In this document: in pieces, positions 36,342 to 45,045 of the stretch
Layout: each line of letters begins with the position of its first letter
Position numbering within the stretch: position 1 is the first letter of the stretch
DNA from: Candidatus Zixiibacteriota bacterium
Lineage (GTDB): Bacteria; Zixibacteria; MSB-5A5; GN15; PGXB01
Direction: 5' to 3'
Assembly: GCA_016933695.1 (NCBI GenBank)
Contig: JAFGAL010000001.1
Span: forward strand, 248,001 to 312,000
Length of the DNA stretch: 64,000 nt
The notes under the pieces: model-generated
Told to the model about the DNA's origin: nothing
The model's input: the letters and a program-made list of their open reading frames with translations, nothing else
Databases searched by the model: none
Program-made: the position numbers and the translations under genes

Positions 36342-37844
36342 CTATCGCCGCGGCCGAACGATCAGAGACATAACCGCAATCAGGACAAAGCCGACCGCCA
36401 TTATCCAGGCGAACAGATCGCGGATATGCGGGTACAGCGTCCCGACGCCATCCACAGGGACATCGCAGATCATGACCCGTTCATCGGTAGTAAAAGAATC
36501 CAAAGCGCCGCGCACTCGCCCCTGACAATCAACTCCGACCGAAAGGCCGTGAGCGGTGCACCGCACCAGCGCACAGCCGTTTTCCACCGCGCGAAAAACC
36601 GCCGCGTGGGTGTTGAGCGGGGTTATTTGACGCCAGTCAAACGACGGCGCCAGCAGGATATCGCCGCCGTGACGTCCCACCTTCCCGATATAATCGGGAA
36701 CGTCCAGATCGAAACAGATCACCGGGGCGATAATGCCGAATGGCGTTGCGACAAAGGGAATGACACCGTCGCCGGGCTCGATATGTTCACCGAACAGCGG
36801 GTGGGCTTTGTGATATTCCCAGACGATTTCCCCGTTCGGATCGATCATGACGAATTTATTATCGGGAAGCGTGACCGCCTCGCCCCTGTCGGCCGGTTCA
36901 CCGTCGGCATTGCGCGATACGGTGTAATAAGTCATCCCCAGATAGATGCCTTCCTCACGCGCCACTTCATATCCCGGAGCGAGAAACGCCTCTTCTTCAT
37001 AAATCAGCGAAACCGCCGTTTCCTGCCAGATCACGACGTTGGCGCCGAGTTGTGCCGCTCGGCGACTTTGTGCCAACAAACGATCACGTTCGGCGAATCC
37101 GACCGCCTGTTTGTCGCGAAGGTATTCGGCGGTACTCATTTCGTCACGATAGCCATCAGAACGAAGGATCCCGGCAATACGCACCGTTTTTCCCGCCGGC
37201 GCGAAATACGATATACGGACGCCGCCGTATAGCAAGACTATCGCCAGAATACCACCATAGATATACAGGGCCTGTCGGATACGCGCTATGTGGAACTCCC
37301 CCTCCCAGACATAATTGGCCGTCGAGGCGAACCAGGTGACAAGAAACGCTATTCCCCAGATACCGGTAATCGACGCCAATTGCATCAACGGCAAATTACC
37401 ATACTGGGTGTATGCCAGATTGCTGTATGTTGCAAACGGGCTGACCAGTGAGACGATATATTCCATCGTGGTCCAGGCCAGCGGAAACACCAGGGTGGAA
37501 ACGAACCCGTGATGCCGTGGCGCGATCAACCGATCGAGCACAAACGGCAAAAACATCACCACCCCCATCGCGCCGACAAACAGCACGGAAAACCAGTCCC
37601 AACCGCCGGTCATGAGCATGCGAAGCCACATCACCATCGACGCCGCGACATACCCGACCGCGCCGATGACAATGCCGGACAGAGGGCGACGACTTCGCAA
37701 AAAGCGAATCAAAAACAGCGGCGCCAGCCAGGCGGCAACCGGGGCAATCCAGCGTCCGTTGGAAACCACCAGCAGAACCGCCGCGGCAATAAGCCAAAGA
37801 TATGATCGACCGGTGGTATTCTTATGAAATGCTGATCCGGACAT
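36342..37844 (-). CDS. Apolipoprotein N-acyltransferase-like membrane protein with nitrilase domain
   Basis: 500 residues: six to seven hydrophobic segments in the first 230, a carbon-nitrogen hydrolase domain (about 230-470) and a last membrane segment. The catalytic Glu is in VIWQETAV, the Lys in WEYHKAHPLFGE, and the Cys in VICFDLDVPDYIG. The Cys motif differs from the usual Lnt 'C-Y-E' form, so it may acylate or hydrolyse something other than lipoproteins. ATG 37844 follows GGGAG; a frame from 37856 is less likely. It lies 78 bases after the SDR gene. Confidence 0.78.
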   Translation of the reverse strand: MSGSAFHKNTTGRSYLWLIAAAVLLVVSNGRWIAPVAAWLAPLFLIRFLRSRRPLSGIVIGAVGYVAASMVMWLRMLMTGGWDWFSVLFVGAMGVVMFLPFVLDRLIAPRHHGFVSTLVFPLAWTTMEYIVSLVSPFATYSNLAYTQYGNLPLMQLASITGIWGIAFLVTWFASTANYVWEGEFHIARIRQALYIYGGILAIVLLYGGVRISYFAPAGKTVRIAGILRSDGYRDEMSTAEYLRDKQAVGFAERDRLLAQSRRAAQLGANVVIWQETAVSLIYEEEAFLAPGYEVAREEGIYLGMTYYTVSRNADGEPADRGEAVTLPDNKFVMIDPNGEIVWEYHKAHPLFGEHIEPGDGVIPFVATPFGIIAPVICFDLDVPDYIGKVGRHGGDILLAPSFDWRQITPLNTHAAVFRAVENGCALVRCTAHGLSVGVDCQGRVRGALDSFTTDERVMICDVPVDGVGTLYPHIRDLFAWIMAVGFVLIAVMSLIVRPRR

Positions 37845-37922
37845 CTCCGCTCCCATTGTTACTGGTGAATGATACCTATTACCGAAAATATCGGGACATA
37901 ACCCCCAAAAGCAATGTTTGTA

Positions 37923-38678
37923 CTATCCGCACAACACTGCACCGCCGTTGACATTCAAAATTTCACCCGTGATAAACGTCGAAAGCTCCGATGCCAGAAA
38001 CAGTACCGGTCCGGCCAACTCCTCGGCGGTTCCGGCACGCCCCAGCGGGATCAGGTGAAGGATGTTCTCACGGTCATCGCTAATCAACGCCTCGTGACTC
38101 ATATCGGTGTCGACCCACCCCGGCGCGACACAGTTGACCCGGATATGATATTCGGCCAGTTCCGGCGCCAGCGATTTGGTCAGGCTGATTACCGCCCCCT
38201 TCGATGCGGCATACGGCGAGTGAAACGCCTCACCGCGCTGTCCGGCGGTGGAGGAGATATTGATGATATTGCCGGTCTTCCGGGCCATCATGTGCGGTAC
38301 CACCGCCATAATCGGGTAGAACGTCCCAAGGATGTTCACGTCGAGCGTTTCTCTTAACAACTCTTCCGACATGTTATAGATCGGATTATGTTTCCAGATA
38401 CCGGCATTGTTAACCAGAATGTCAATCCGACCGAATGTCTGTATGGCATTCGCCACCATCGCATCGACCTGTGCGCGATCCGCAACATCCGCCGCCATCG
38501 CCTGCGCCCGCACGCCGAGGGCTTCCACCTTACTGCGTGTTTGCTCGGCAGCGGCGGCATCGCTTCGATAATTAATAATCACATCACACCCGGCCTTCGC
38601 GAACAGCATCGCCACCGCGCGGCCGATTCCTCGCGACGCTCCGGTGATAAGAGCGACTTTACCGTTCAAACTGATCAT
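37923..38678 (-). CDS. SDR-family reductase (3-oxoacyl-ACP reductase-like)
   Basis: 251 residues, classical short-chain dehydrogenase: GASRGIG cofactor motif near residue 12, NNAG, the catalytic Ser of ISSTAG and YAASK with Tyr and Lys. The CAPGWVDTDM segment is typical of FabG-like enzymes. NADP(H) preference is likely from the Arg after GAS. ATG 38678 follows GGGG at 6 bases; GTG 38684 is in frame but unnecessary. It may act in fatty acid or polyketide reduction, but no other lipid gene is adjacent. It follows the ammonia-lyase gene by 29 bases. Confidence 0.92.
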   Translation of the reverse strand: MISLNGKVALITGASRGIGRAVAMLFAKAGCDVIINYRSDAAAAEQTRSKVEALGVRAQAMAADVADRAQVDAMVANAIQTFGRIDILVNNAGIWKHNPIYNMSEELLRETLDVNILGTFYPIMAVVPHMMARKTGNIINISSTAGQRGEAFHSPYAASKGAVISLTKSLAPELAEYHIRVNCVAPGWVDTDMSHEALISDDRENILHLIPLGRAGTAEELAGPVLFLASELSTFITGEILNVNGGAVLCG

Positions 38679-38707
38679 ATGCACCCCGCTATGTATGATT
38701 TCTTTAT

Positions 38708-39889
38708 CTATGCCGAACTGATAACTTCCGCAAAATGTGCCGGGTCGGTATCTCCCTCGGTATTAAGCAATAATACGGTACTGTTCGTTGTCAAACCCAA
38801 AACCTCCCCCGCCGGTTGCAGCGTGTCGAGACCAGATAGTGCCAGCAAAGCCGCCAGTCCGGCCGCGCCGGATTCTCCGGAAACAATACGACGGTCGCCG
38901 GTTTCGGGATAGTAGTATCGTCGCATCGCCTTCAGGCTGTACTCATCGGGGACGGTCAGAAACACATCGAAACCGGATCGTATAAACGGCCACGCCACTA
39001 TCGACGGTGTTCCGCAATTCAGCCCCGCCATAATCGATTTTTGCGCACCCCGGCAGGTAACCGGTTCGCCGTTCGGCGAGTCAATCGATTCCAGCAAACA
39101 GGCGGCATCCGGGGGTTCGACCGAAACCAGTTGCACGTGTTTGGCATCCGACTCATGATTGTAGTACCATGACGCCGTCGCGGCCAGCGCTCCGACTCCC
39201 GACTGCACGAATATAACATCCGGCCTTTCGTTCACCACGTCATCGATCTCTTCGAACATGGTCACATATCCCGCCATGATATCGCGCGGAATGGTGTCGT
39301 ACCCCGGCCATGACGTGTCGGAGATCATCAGCCACTGATTGCGTCCGGTTTCCCGTATCGCGGTCTGTACTGCCAGATCATAATTGCCGTCGACAACAAC
39401 CACCTCGGCCCCTTCGGCGCGGATGGCATCGATACGCGCCGGCACGGTTCCCGATGGCATGAAAATCACCGCCTTCTGATGAAGTTTGCGTGCGGCCCAG
39501 GCCACACCCCGTCCGTGATTGCCGTCGGTGGCGGTGCAAAAAGTAAACGTGTTCGGCGGCAACATTTCGGCCTTGCGATAAAACGATGCGGCGTCCGGGC
39601 AGGCATCTCCCGCCTTCATGAGATGATCCCGCACCTGACGATAAATCGCATAGGTCGAGCCCAGCGCTTTGAATGCCTTCAGTCCGAACCGATACGATTC
39701 ATTCTTGACCAGTATGTTCCCGACTTTCAGCGACTTCGCGAGACGCGGAAGCTCGACCAGCGGCGTCGCCAGGTACTCCGCCAGTGACCGATGCACAATG
39801 CGGATATCGCCCTGCCGGAATGCGGCGGTTTCGTGATCACTCCATGCCGGACGATTTTGACGATAGGGATTGGGTATGTACCTGCACAT
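38708..39889 (-). CDS. Diaminopropionate ammonia-lyase-like PLP enzyme
   Basis: 393 residues, fold-type II PLP enzyme. YRFGLKAFKALG holds the PLP lysine (Lys74), TATDGNHGRGVAWAA is the phosphate-binding loop neighbourhood, and the GVGAL segment is conserved. This matches DpaL/YgeX, which converts 2,3-diaminopropionate to pyruvate and ammonia. Serine/threonine dehydratase activity is the alternative. ATG 39889 is preferred because the protein then starts MCRYIPNPYR, close to the conserved region; GTG 39922 would add 11 residues overlapping the upstream stop. Confidence 0.85.
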   Translation of the reverse strand: MCRYIPNPYRQNRPAWSDHETAAFRQGDIRIVHRSLAEYLATPLVELPRLAKSLKVGNILVKNESYRFGLKAFKALGSTYAIYRQVRDHLMKAGDACPDAASFYRKAEMLPPNTFTFCTATDGNHGRGVAWAARKLHQKAVIFMPSGTVPARIDAIRAEGAEVVVVDGNYDLAVQTAIRETGRNQWLMISDTSWPGYDTIPRDIMAGYVTMFEEIDDVVNERPDVIFVQSGVGALAATASWYYNHESDAKHVQLVSVEPPDAACLLESIDSPNGEPVTCRGAQKSIMAGLNCGTPSIVAWPFIRSGFDVFLTVPDEYSLKAMRRYYYPETGDRRIVSGESGAAGLAALLALSGLDTLQPAGEVLGLTTNSTVLLLNTEGDTDPAHFAEVISSA

Positions 39890-39931
39890 GACAGAAACAG
39901 TATAATACAAACGAAGCGACACGGGAAGCGA

Positions 39932-42151
39932 TTAATGACTCATCAACACCATCAAGCTGTCAAGCGTGGCGACTTCCGGTGCGATTTCAGCGACTCTCTG
40001 ATCGACTCGCACCAGCCCGGTGCTGTCATTTTGCATCTTATAGACCTGTCCCAGATAGGCCAGCTGGTGAAGATACATCGAGGACATCTGGCGGGCAGTG
40101 GGGTCATAGAATTTTCCGGCCAATCCGCGCAGATCGAAACGATCCAGAATATTGTCGGCAAGAATGTGATGGTCGTTGCGGCTGGAATCATCGGGACACA
40201 GTCTCCACGCCAGACCATCGAGACGTGCCAGCGACGAAAGCCCGAGCGGAAGATGTTCGCCGAATCCCGCGGAAAAATAAATCGGGCGGCGCCACTGATT
40301 TTCGCGGATAATATCAAGAACCAACCGGTGTCCGATAAAAAGGATGTTGCCGAAGGTCGGTTCGACCACGATGCGAACCGAGTCGGACTGCGGGGTAACC
40401 CCGGCGACGGCGACAGTGTCGGTTTCCCACGGGATATGGTGCATAGTTCCCACGGAATCTGCGGTCACACTCCAGGGCATGTCCGGATGGTAGTGCATGA
40501 TACTCCGCAAAAACCAGGGCGTGTTCAGCAAATGGATGTTTAACACTGTCACATCGGTGCGAACCCGCTCGACGGCTTGAAAATACAACGGCAAAAACGT
40601 ATCGCTGTCACCGGCGGTGAACAGGATGGCATCGGACTCGCAGGTTTCCAGAAGATTGCGCCCGAAGGCCGAGGCGGTATAATTGCCGCTCATGTCGAAA
40701 TCATTTCTATTCGCCCAAAAGGCATTGACGGGCAAAATCGCCAGCAAAATCAACGCGGCCATCCCCTCACCGGCTTTGCGTCCAAGAATACGTGATCCCG
40801 CTTTCAGGAGCACATACGCCCCGATTCCGATCCAGAGTGCGATCAGCATGTACGATACCATGTAATGGCGGTCCATCTCGCGGAAGAATCCTTCGGGGAC
40901 ATTAAGATAGAATATCGCGACGAGCGATGCGAACAAAAAGGCCACGATGACCATGACAGCCGAGCGTCCCTGCTTGAAAACATGATACACAAAACCGATC
41001 GCGCCGATAATCAACGGCAGGCCGTACATCCGACTCCAGTTCACACCGGCTCCGCCATCTCCCATTCCGGCAAAATTCCACCCGACATAGCGCAGATACA
41101 TCTCATTGATCTGATAACTCCAGAACGGGCCTTTACGCTCAAACAGGTCGGATCCGAATGCCGCAATGCCGTACGTTTTCAATGCAAAATAATCCCACAA
41201 TCTCGAAAACGTTTCCACGTCGCCGTAATTGAACTCCGGATGCAACTGCGCGCGGAACATCAGGCCCAGCTGTAACGATAATCCCAGCGCAAAAAGGCCG
41301 ATACATCCCAGCCAGAGACGGACATCACGGAATGCCGAGGGACGGCGGATCAGCACCAGCACCACGAAAAACGGCGCCAGCAGAAGGTTACTGCGATGCA
41401 CACTGAGATCAAGCCCCAACAGAAACGCCGTCAGCAGGAGATAATTGCCTGCTCCGGCCTGATCGGCTCTTTCCCACCAGCGCACGGCCAGATACATCAG
41501 CATGGCCCCGACCAGCAGGGAAAACGTGTAGGGATTGGCAAAAGTCGCCTTGGCCCAGACACTGGCGCTAAACGCCAGAGTCAGCGCCCCAAGCGCACTC
41601 GCGATCAGTATCGATCGATCGGGTTGCCGTCCGGTGATACTACTCAGCAGACGCACCCCGGTCAAATAGGTTACCGTAATCGCACCCGCCGTCAAAACGG
41701 CGATCAGCAGATTAAAACCGTGCACCGGAGTCGTGATCACGGTCAAGAATGCAAAGCATCGTCCCACAAGTTGCAGGAAAAACGATCCGGGTGGCGGCGC
41801 CACCCAAAGCTGGTAACTCGCGGCAATATACTGACCGCTGTCCCACCATCCCGGTCCCGGCCAGGCGGTCAGGCAATACCCCACACAGGAGATGACAAAC
41901 ACCGTCACGCCACCGATTGCAACCGGCGATATGAATGCGCCGCGTTTCGATTGCGGCCATTGCGATAAACCGCGCGGGCGCAAACCCAGCGGTGTCAATA
42001 CACCGTAGCCCAAAACCAGCAGGACCGGTGCGAAGATCAATGTCAGGTTGCCGTCAACGGGCGGAACCCGCAGAAAGCCCATGCCGATTAAAATGCACAA
42101 CAGACCGACATAAAACGAACGCGACGGTGATTCAAGATTTGCCATTGTCAT
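39932..42151 (-). CDS. DUF2723 family membrane protein (GT117-like)
   Basis: 739 residues with about eleven membrane segments in the first 500 and a soluble C-terminal region. The loop PGWWDSGQYIAASYQLWVAP is the signature of DUF2723, whose members resemble lipid-linked glycosyltransferases/O-mannosyltransferases and place their catalytic loop in the periplasm; the Asp of that loop is likely catalytic. The soluble end contains FTAGDSDTFLPLYFQ, also typical. It sits 51 bases after the MgtC/DUF4010 gene and just before dpaL, in one transcriptional direction. Confidence 0.85.
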   Translation of the reverse strand: MTMANLESPSRSFYVGLLCILIGMGFLRVPPVDGNLTLIFAPVLLVLGYGVLTPLGLRPRGLSQWPQSKRGAFISPVAIGGVTVFVISCVGYCLTAWPGPGWWDSGQYIAASYQLWVAPPPGSFFLQLVGRCFAFLTVITTPVHGFNLLIAVLTAGAITVTYLTGVRLLSSITGRQPDRSILIASALGALTLAFSASVWAKATFANPYTFSLLVGAMLMYLAVRWWERADQAGAGNYLLLTAFLLGLDLSVHRSNLLLAPFFVVLVLIRRPSAFRDVRLWLGCIGLFALGLSLQLGLMFRAQLHPEFNYGDVETFSRLWDYFALKTYGIAAFGSDLFERKGPFWSYQINEMYLRYVGWNFAGMGDGGAGVNWSRMYGLPLIIGAIGFVYHVFKQGRSAVMVIVAFLFASLVAIFYLNVPEGFFREMDRHYMVSYMLIALWIGIGAYVLLKAGSRILGRKAGEGMAALILLAILPVNAFWANRNDFDMSGNYTASAFGRNLLETCESDAILFTAGDSDTFLPLYFQAVERVRTDVTVLNIHLLNTPWFLRSIMHYHPDMPWSVTADSVGTMHHIPWETDTVAVAGVTPQSDSVRIVVEPTFGNILFIGHRLVLDIIRENQWRRPIYFSAGFGEHLPLGLSSLARLDGLAWRLCPDDSSRNDHHILADNILDRFDLRGLAGKFYDPTARQMSSMYLHQLAYLGQVYKMQNDSTGLVRVDQRVAEIAPEVATLDSLMVLMSH

Positions 42152-42202
42152 AAGTGTACTGACTTCTCACCACGATGTCAATAGCAGACATGCCGGGCGA
42201 TA

Positions 42203-43447
42203 CTACCGGGAAAGTAAAATAAACGGCACATGCAGCAGTGCCCAGATTCCGTATCGAATCAGCGACTGCCCACGCGCCGCTTTGGCCAAAAATCCGAAAT
42301 ACAGCCCCTTCATGACCGTGTTGCCCATCATCGACACCAGCACCGCCGCCAATATCATATTGTGGAATTCGGGCGTCTGATTGACCAGCGACAGGATAAA
42401 CGGATCGATATCGGTCACGCCGGTGATCGCGGCCAGAACAATCAGACCCGTGTCGCCATAGAGCCGCAGGACAAATACGGTCACCACCGACAACATCACG
42501 AACAGAACGGCGAAAACGAGTGCCGGTTTTATCTCAAAGGGGTTGCGAAGCGGTTCCAGTTGCGCCTTCTCCGATCCGGGAACGGACGACCTGATCCCAA
42601 TCGACAACAACACCCCGATTAACGCCATCATGACCAGCTTCCACCAGAAAAAGTGGGCAAACTCGGGACGGATCAGCCAGATTAACACCAAAATGCGCAA
42701 ATACATAACACTGCTGGCCAGAATCGATGCCTGCAGGGCGCAGACACTTCGGTTGGGATTACGTTGTGCGGTGCGTCCTGCCGAGATACTCACCGCCGTA
42801 CTGGAGACAATCCCGCCAAGAATACCCGACAGCCACAGCCCCACTTTCCCGCCGAATTTCTTGGTCAGAAAATACCCGACAAAACCGATAGCCGATACCA
42901 GCACCACGATTTGCCAAATATGGCGGGGATTCAGATTGAATTCGGTGTACGGCTTATCGGGCAGAACCGGAAGAATAATCAGTGTCACGATCAGAAACTT
43001 CAATACCGCCAGAAATTCGTTTTCATCCAGACGTTTGACATACTGCTCCATCTTGGTCTTTTCGGAAAGTAGAAACGTGCTGATGATCCCGATCGAAAGC
43101 GGCACCCAAATCGACGCCAGCAGACTCAGCGCCCCGGTAACAAAAGTCACCAACGCCGCCACCTCACTGGTCCACCCCACGTGCCCCTCTTTCAACTTGG
43201 CCAGATACCCCACCAACGCCAGAGCGCTGACCGACAGCAGTCCCATCGGCATCGCCCATTGAATCCCGACCTGAAACAACCAGGCGCACCCGAAACCGAA
43301 AATACCAATCAGCGAATAGGTGCGCACTCCGGCGAACACCCGCCCCTTGGTGCGAGCACCGGAGCTTTCCCGCTCCAGGCCCATTAAAAACGCCAGGCCC
43401 AGCGCGATCACAAAACGCAATTCGAATGGTACCGAGAATTCCAGCAT
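42203..43447 (-). CDS. MgtC/SapB-like membrane protein with DUF4010
   Basis: 414 residues. An MgtC N-terminal domain (ALGLAFLMGLERE, then GVRTYSLIG) is followed by a DUF4010 domain with further membrane segments: about eleven in all. MgtC-like proteins support magnesium limitation or membrane potential control in other bacteria, but the DUF4010 class has no established function. It is the first gene of a long minus-strand run and begins near a REP-like hairpin (43479-43498). Confidence 0.88.
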   Translation of the reverse strand: MLEFSVPFELRFVIALGLAFLMGLERESSGARTKGRVFAGVRTYSLIGIFGFGCAWLFQVGIQWAMPMGLLSVSALALVGYLAKLKEGHVGWTSEVAALVTFVTGALSLLASIWVPLSIGIISTFLLSEKTKMEQYVKRLDENEFLAVLKFLIVTLIILPVLPDKPYTEFNLNPRHIWQIVVLVSAIGFVGYFLTKKFGGKVGLWLSGILGGIVSSTAVSISAGRTAQRNPNRSVCALQASILASSVMYLRILVLIWLIRPEFAHFFWWKLVMMALIGVLLSIGIRSSVPGSEKAQLEPLRNPFEIKPALVFAVLFVMLSVVTVFVLRLYGDTGLIVLAAITGVTDIDPFILSLVNQTPEFHNMILAAVLVSMMGNTVMKGLYFGFLAKAARGQSLIRYGIWALLHVPFILLSR

Positions 43448-43478
43448 ATCTTATGTCCTCGTCGATCTGTCGGGTCGT

Positions 43479-43498
43479 CCCCGGACTGAAATCCGGGG
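43479..43498. repeat. REP-like hairpin
   Basis: CCCCGGA (43479-43485), loop ctgaaa, TCCGGGG (43492-43498): a perfect 7-bp stem just upstream of the MgtC-like gene. Similar in style to the hairpins at 8836, 9613 and 50728 but not identical. Confidence 0.5.
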
Positions 43499-43608
43499 CG
43501 TTATACTTAATATCGGTTTACTCACGAACATTTTACATATTACTCCCCTGCCGGGTTTTACGATCCGGTTGAGTGTGAAATATACCGGGTTTTCATATCT
43601 CGTGGGGG

Positions 43609-43639
43609 GAAAAAAAACGGCCCGCCGGGGTGGGCCGTT
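43609..43639 (-). terminator. Terminator of the class V aminotransferase gene
   Basis: On the minus strand AACGGCCC (43639-43632) pairs with GGGCCGTT (43623-43616), 8 bp perfect, followed by a run of Ts (plus-strand A-run from 43610). It lies 23 bases past the stop. Confidence 0.88.
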
Positions 43640-43661
43640 TGAATCGACAATAATGTACAGA

Positions 43662-44876
43662 CTAATTTACACTTGCCTGTTTGCGGCTTTTCATATCCCG
43701 GGCGCGTCTGGCGATATTGGTCATCGCCTCGATTGCGGCGTCGATATGCGCCTCGGTGTTGAACGGTCCGATCGCAAAGCGCACTCCGCCGTGAATACCG
43801 GTCGTGCCGATCTGTTGGTGCACCAGCGGTGCGCAATGCAGTCCGGTGCGGGTGGCGATATTGAAATCGACGTCGAGCATAATCCCCACATCGCCCGCCT
43901 CGAGACCGTCAACATTGACCGTCATCGTCGCTAAATGGTTTTCCAGGCTATCACAGCAGTAGACGATCACGCCGTCGATGGCCTTAAATCCATCCACCAG
44001 CCTGTTCGCCAGTTTCATTTCCTGCGCATGGATCGCCTCCACACCACCGGATTTGGCAATCCATTCCTGTCCGGCCCAGAGCGACGCCACCCCGACCATA
44101 TTGGGCGTGCCATATTCCATACGGAACGGATATTCCGGCAAATGATAAGGATATGCCGAACGCACCCCGGTTCCGCCGCTTCTGGTCTGACGGATATCGA
44201 CATGAGAACGAACACACAGCCCGCCAATCCCGGTGCACCCCATGAGCGACTTGTGTCCGGTAAACGCCAGCACGTCGACATGCATTTCGTGCATGTTAAT
44301 CGGCACCATACCGGCCGTCTGGGAAACGTCGATCCCGAACAGCACGCCTTTCTCCTTGCAGATGCGGCCGATGTCCGCTACCGGTTGCACTGTCCCCAGC
44401 ACGTTGGACCCGTGATTGACCATGACCAGCCGGGTGTTCTTTTTTATCGCCCTGCCGATGTCGTCGGGATCGACAAAACCGTTGTCATCGAACGGCACAT
44501 AGGTGGCCTCGACTCCGCCGTCGCGCACCAGATGATTGATCGGGCGGATAACCGAGTTGTGCTCGACATTGGTGGTGATGACATGATCGCCGTTGCCAAG
44601 CAAACCCTGAATAATCAGATTCAGGGCGTCGGTGGCATTGTAGGTATAACACAGCCGTTCCGGGACGGCTTCGTCGCCGCCGAAAAACCGGGTCAGGCGA
44701 AGGCGCAAATCCTCGATGATGTTGCCGGCCTCAATGGCCTTGTCGAAACCGCTTCGTCCGGGATTGACCCCGCAGGAGCGATAGAATTCCACCATGAACG
44801 AATAAACGGAATCCGGTTTCGGCCACGACGTGGCGGCATTGTCAAGATATATCAATTCTTCCACTTTGGGCTCCAC
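43662..44876 (-). CDS. Class V aminotransferase, cysteine desulfurase family
   Basis: 404 residues, PLP fold-type I. IYLDNAATSWPKP starts the family, EHNSVIRPI follows, and the PLP lysine sits in FTGHKSLMGCTGIGGL. This matches the cysteine-desulfurase-like group that includes SufS/CsdA relatives found without iron-sulfur scaffold genes. No suf or isc genes are nearby, so sulfur transfer is likely but the acceptor unknown. Translation appears to begin at GTG 44876. It has its own promoter (44910-44937) and terminator. Confidence 0.88.
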   Translation of the reverse strand: MEPKVEELIYLDNAATSWPKPDSVYSFMVEFYRSCGVNPGRSGFDKAIEAGNIIEDLRLRLTRFFGGDEAVPERLCYTYNATDALNLIIQGLLGNGDHVITTNVEHNSVIRPINHLVRDGGVEATYVPFDDNGFVDPDDIGRAIKKNTRLVMVNHGSNVLGTVQPVADIGRICKEKGVLFGIDVSQTAGMVPINMHEMHVDVLAFTGHKSLMGCTGIGGLCVRSHVDIRQTRSGGTGVRSAYPYHLPEYPFRMEYGTPNMVGVASLWAGQEWIAKSGGVEAIHAQEMKLANRLVDGFKAIDGVIVYCCDSLENHLATMTVNVDGLEAGDVGIMLDVDFNIATRTGLHCAPLVHQQIGTTGIHGGVRFAIGPFNTEAHIDAAIEAMTNIARRARDMKSRKQASVN

Positions 44877-44909
44877 AGTAAAACTACCCAGTTGTTTTTT
44901 TCCGGATGC

Positions 44910-44937
44910 AAGATAAGGATTTATGGCAAAATGTCAA
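44910..44937 (-). promoter_or_regulatory. Sigma-70-type promoter for the class V aminotransferase
   Basis: On the minus strand TTGACA (44937-44932), a 16-base spacer and TATCTT (44915-44910), giving a short leader of about 25 bases before GTG 44876. Confidence 0.6.
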
Positions 44938-44984
44938 CCTGCGCCGATGTTTCCATGATGGTATTTTGACGGGTGTTCGGGCAT

Positions 44985-45021
44985 AAAAAAGCGGCGTCAA
45001 GGCCACTCAATCTCAACGCCG
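44985..45021 (-). terminator. Terminator of the sigma/CHAT/subtilase operon
   Basis: On the minus strand CGGCGT (45021-45016) pairs with ACGCCG (44997-44992) and is followed by a C and a run of six Ts (plus-strand A-run just before 44991). It is 24 bases past the subtilase stop. Confidence 0.7.
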
Positions 45022-45045
45022 TTTTGTGTTTTTTATGGGGTTATC

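Noticed and set aside
36342-37856. Firm assignment as lnt
   Set aside because: The fold and residues fit the superfamily, but the cysteine motif is atypical, so only an Lnt-like call is given.
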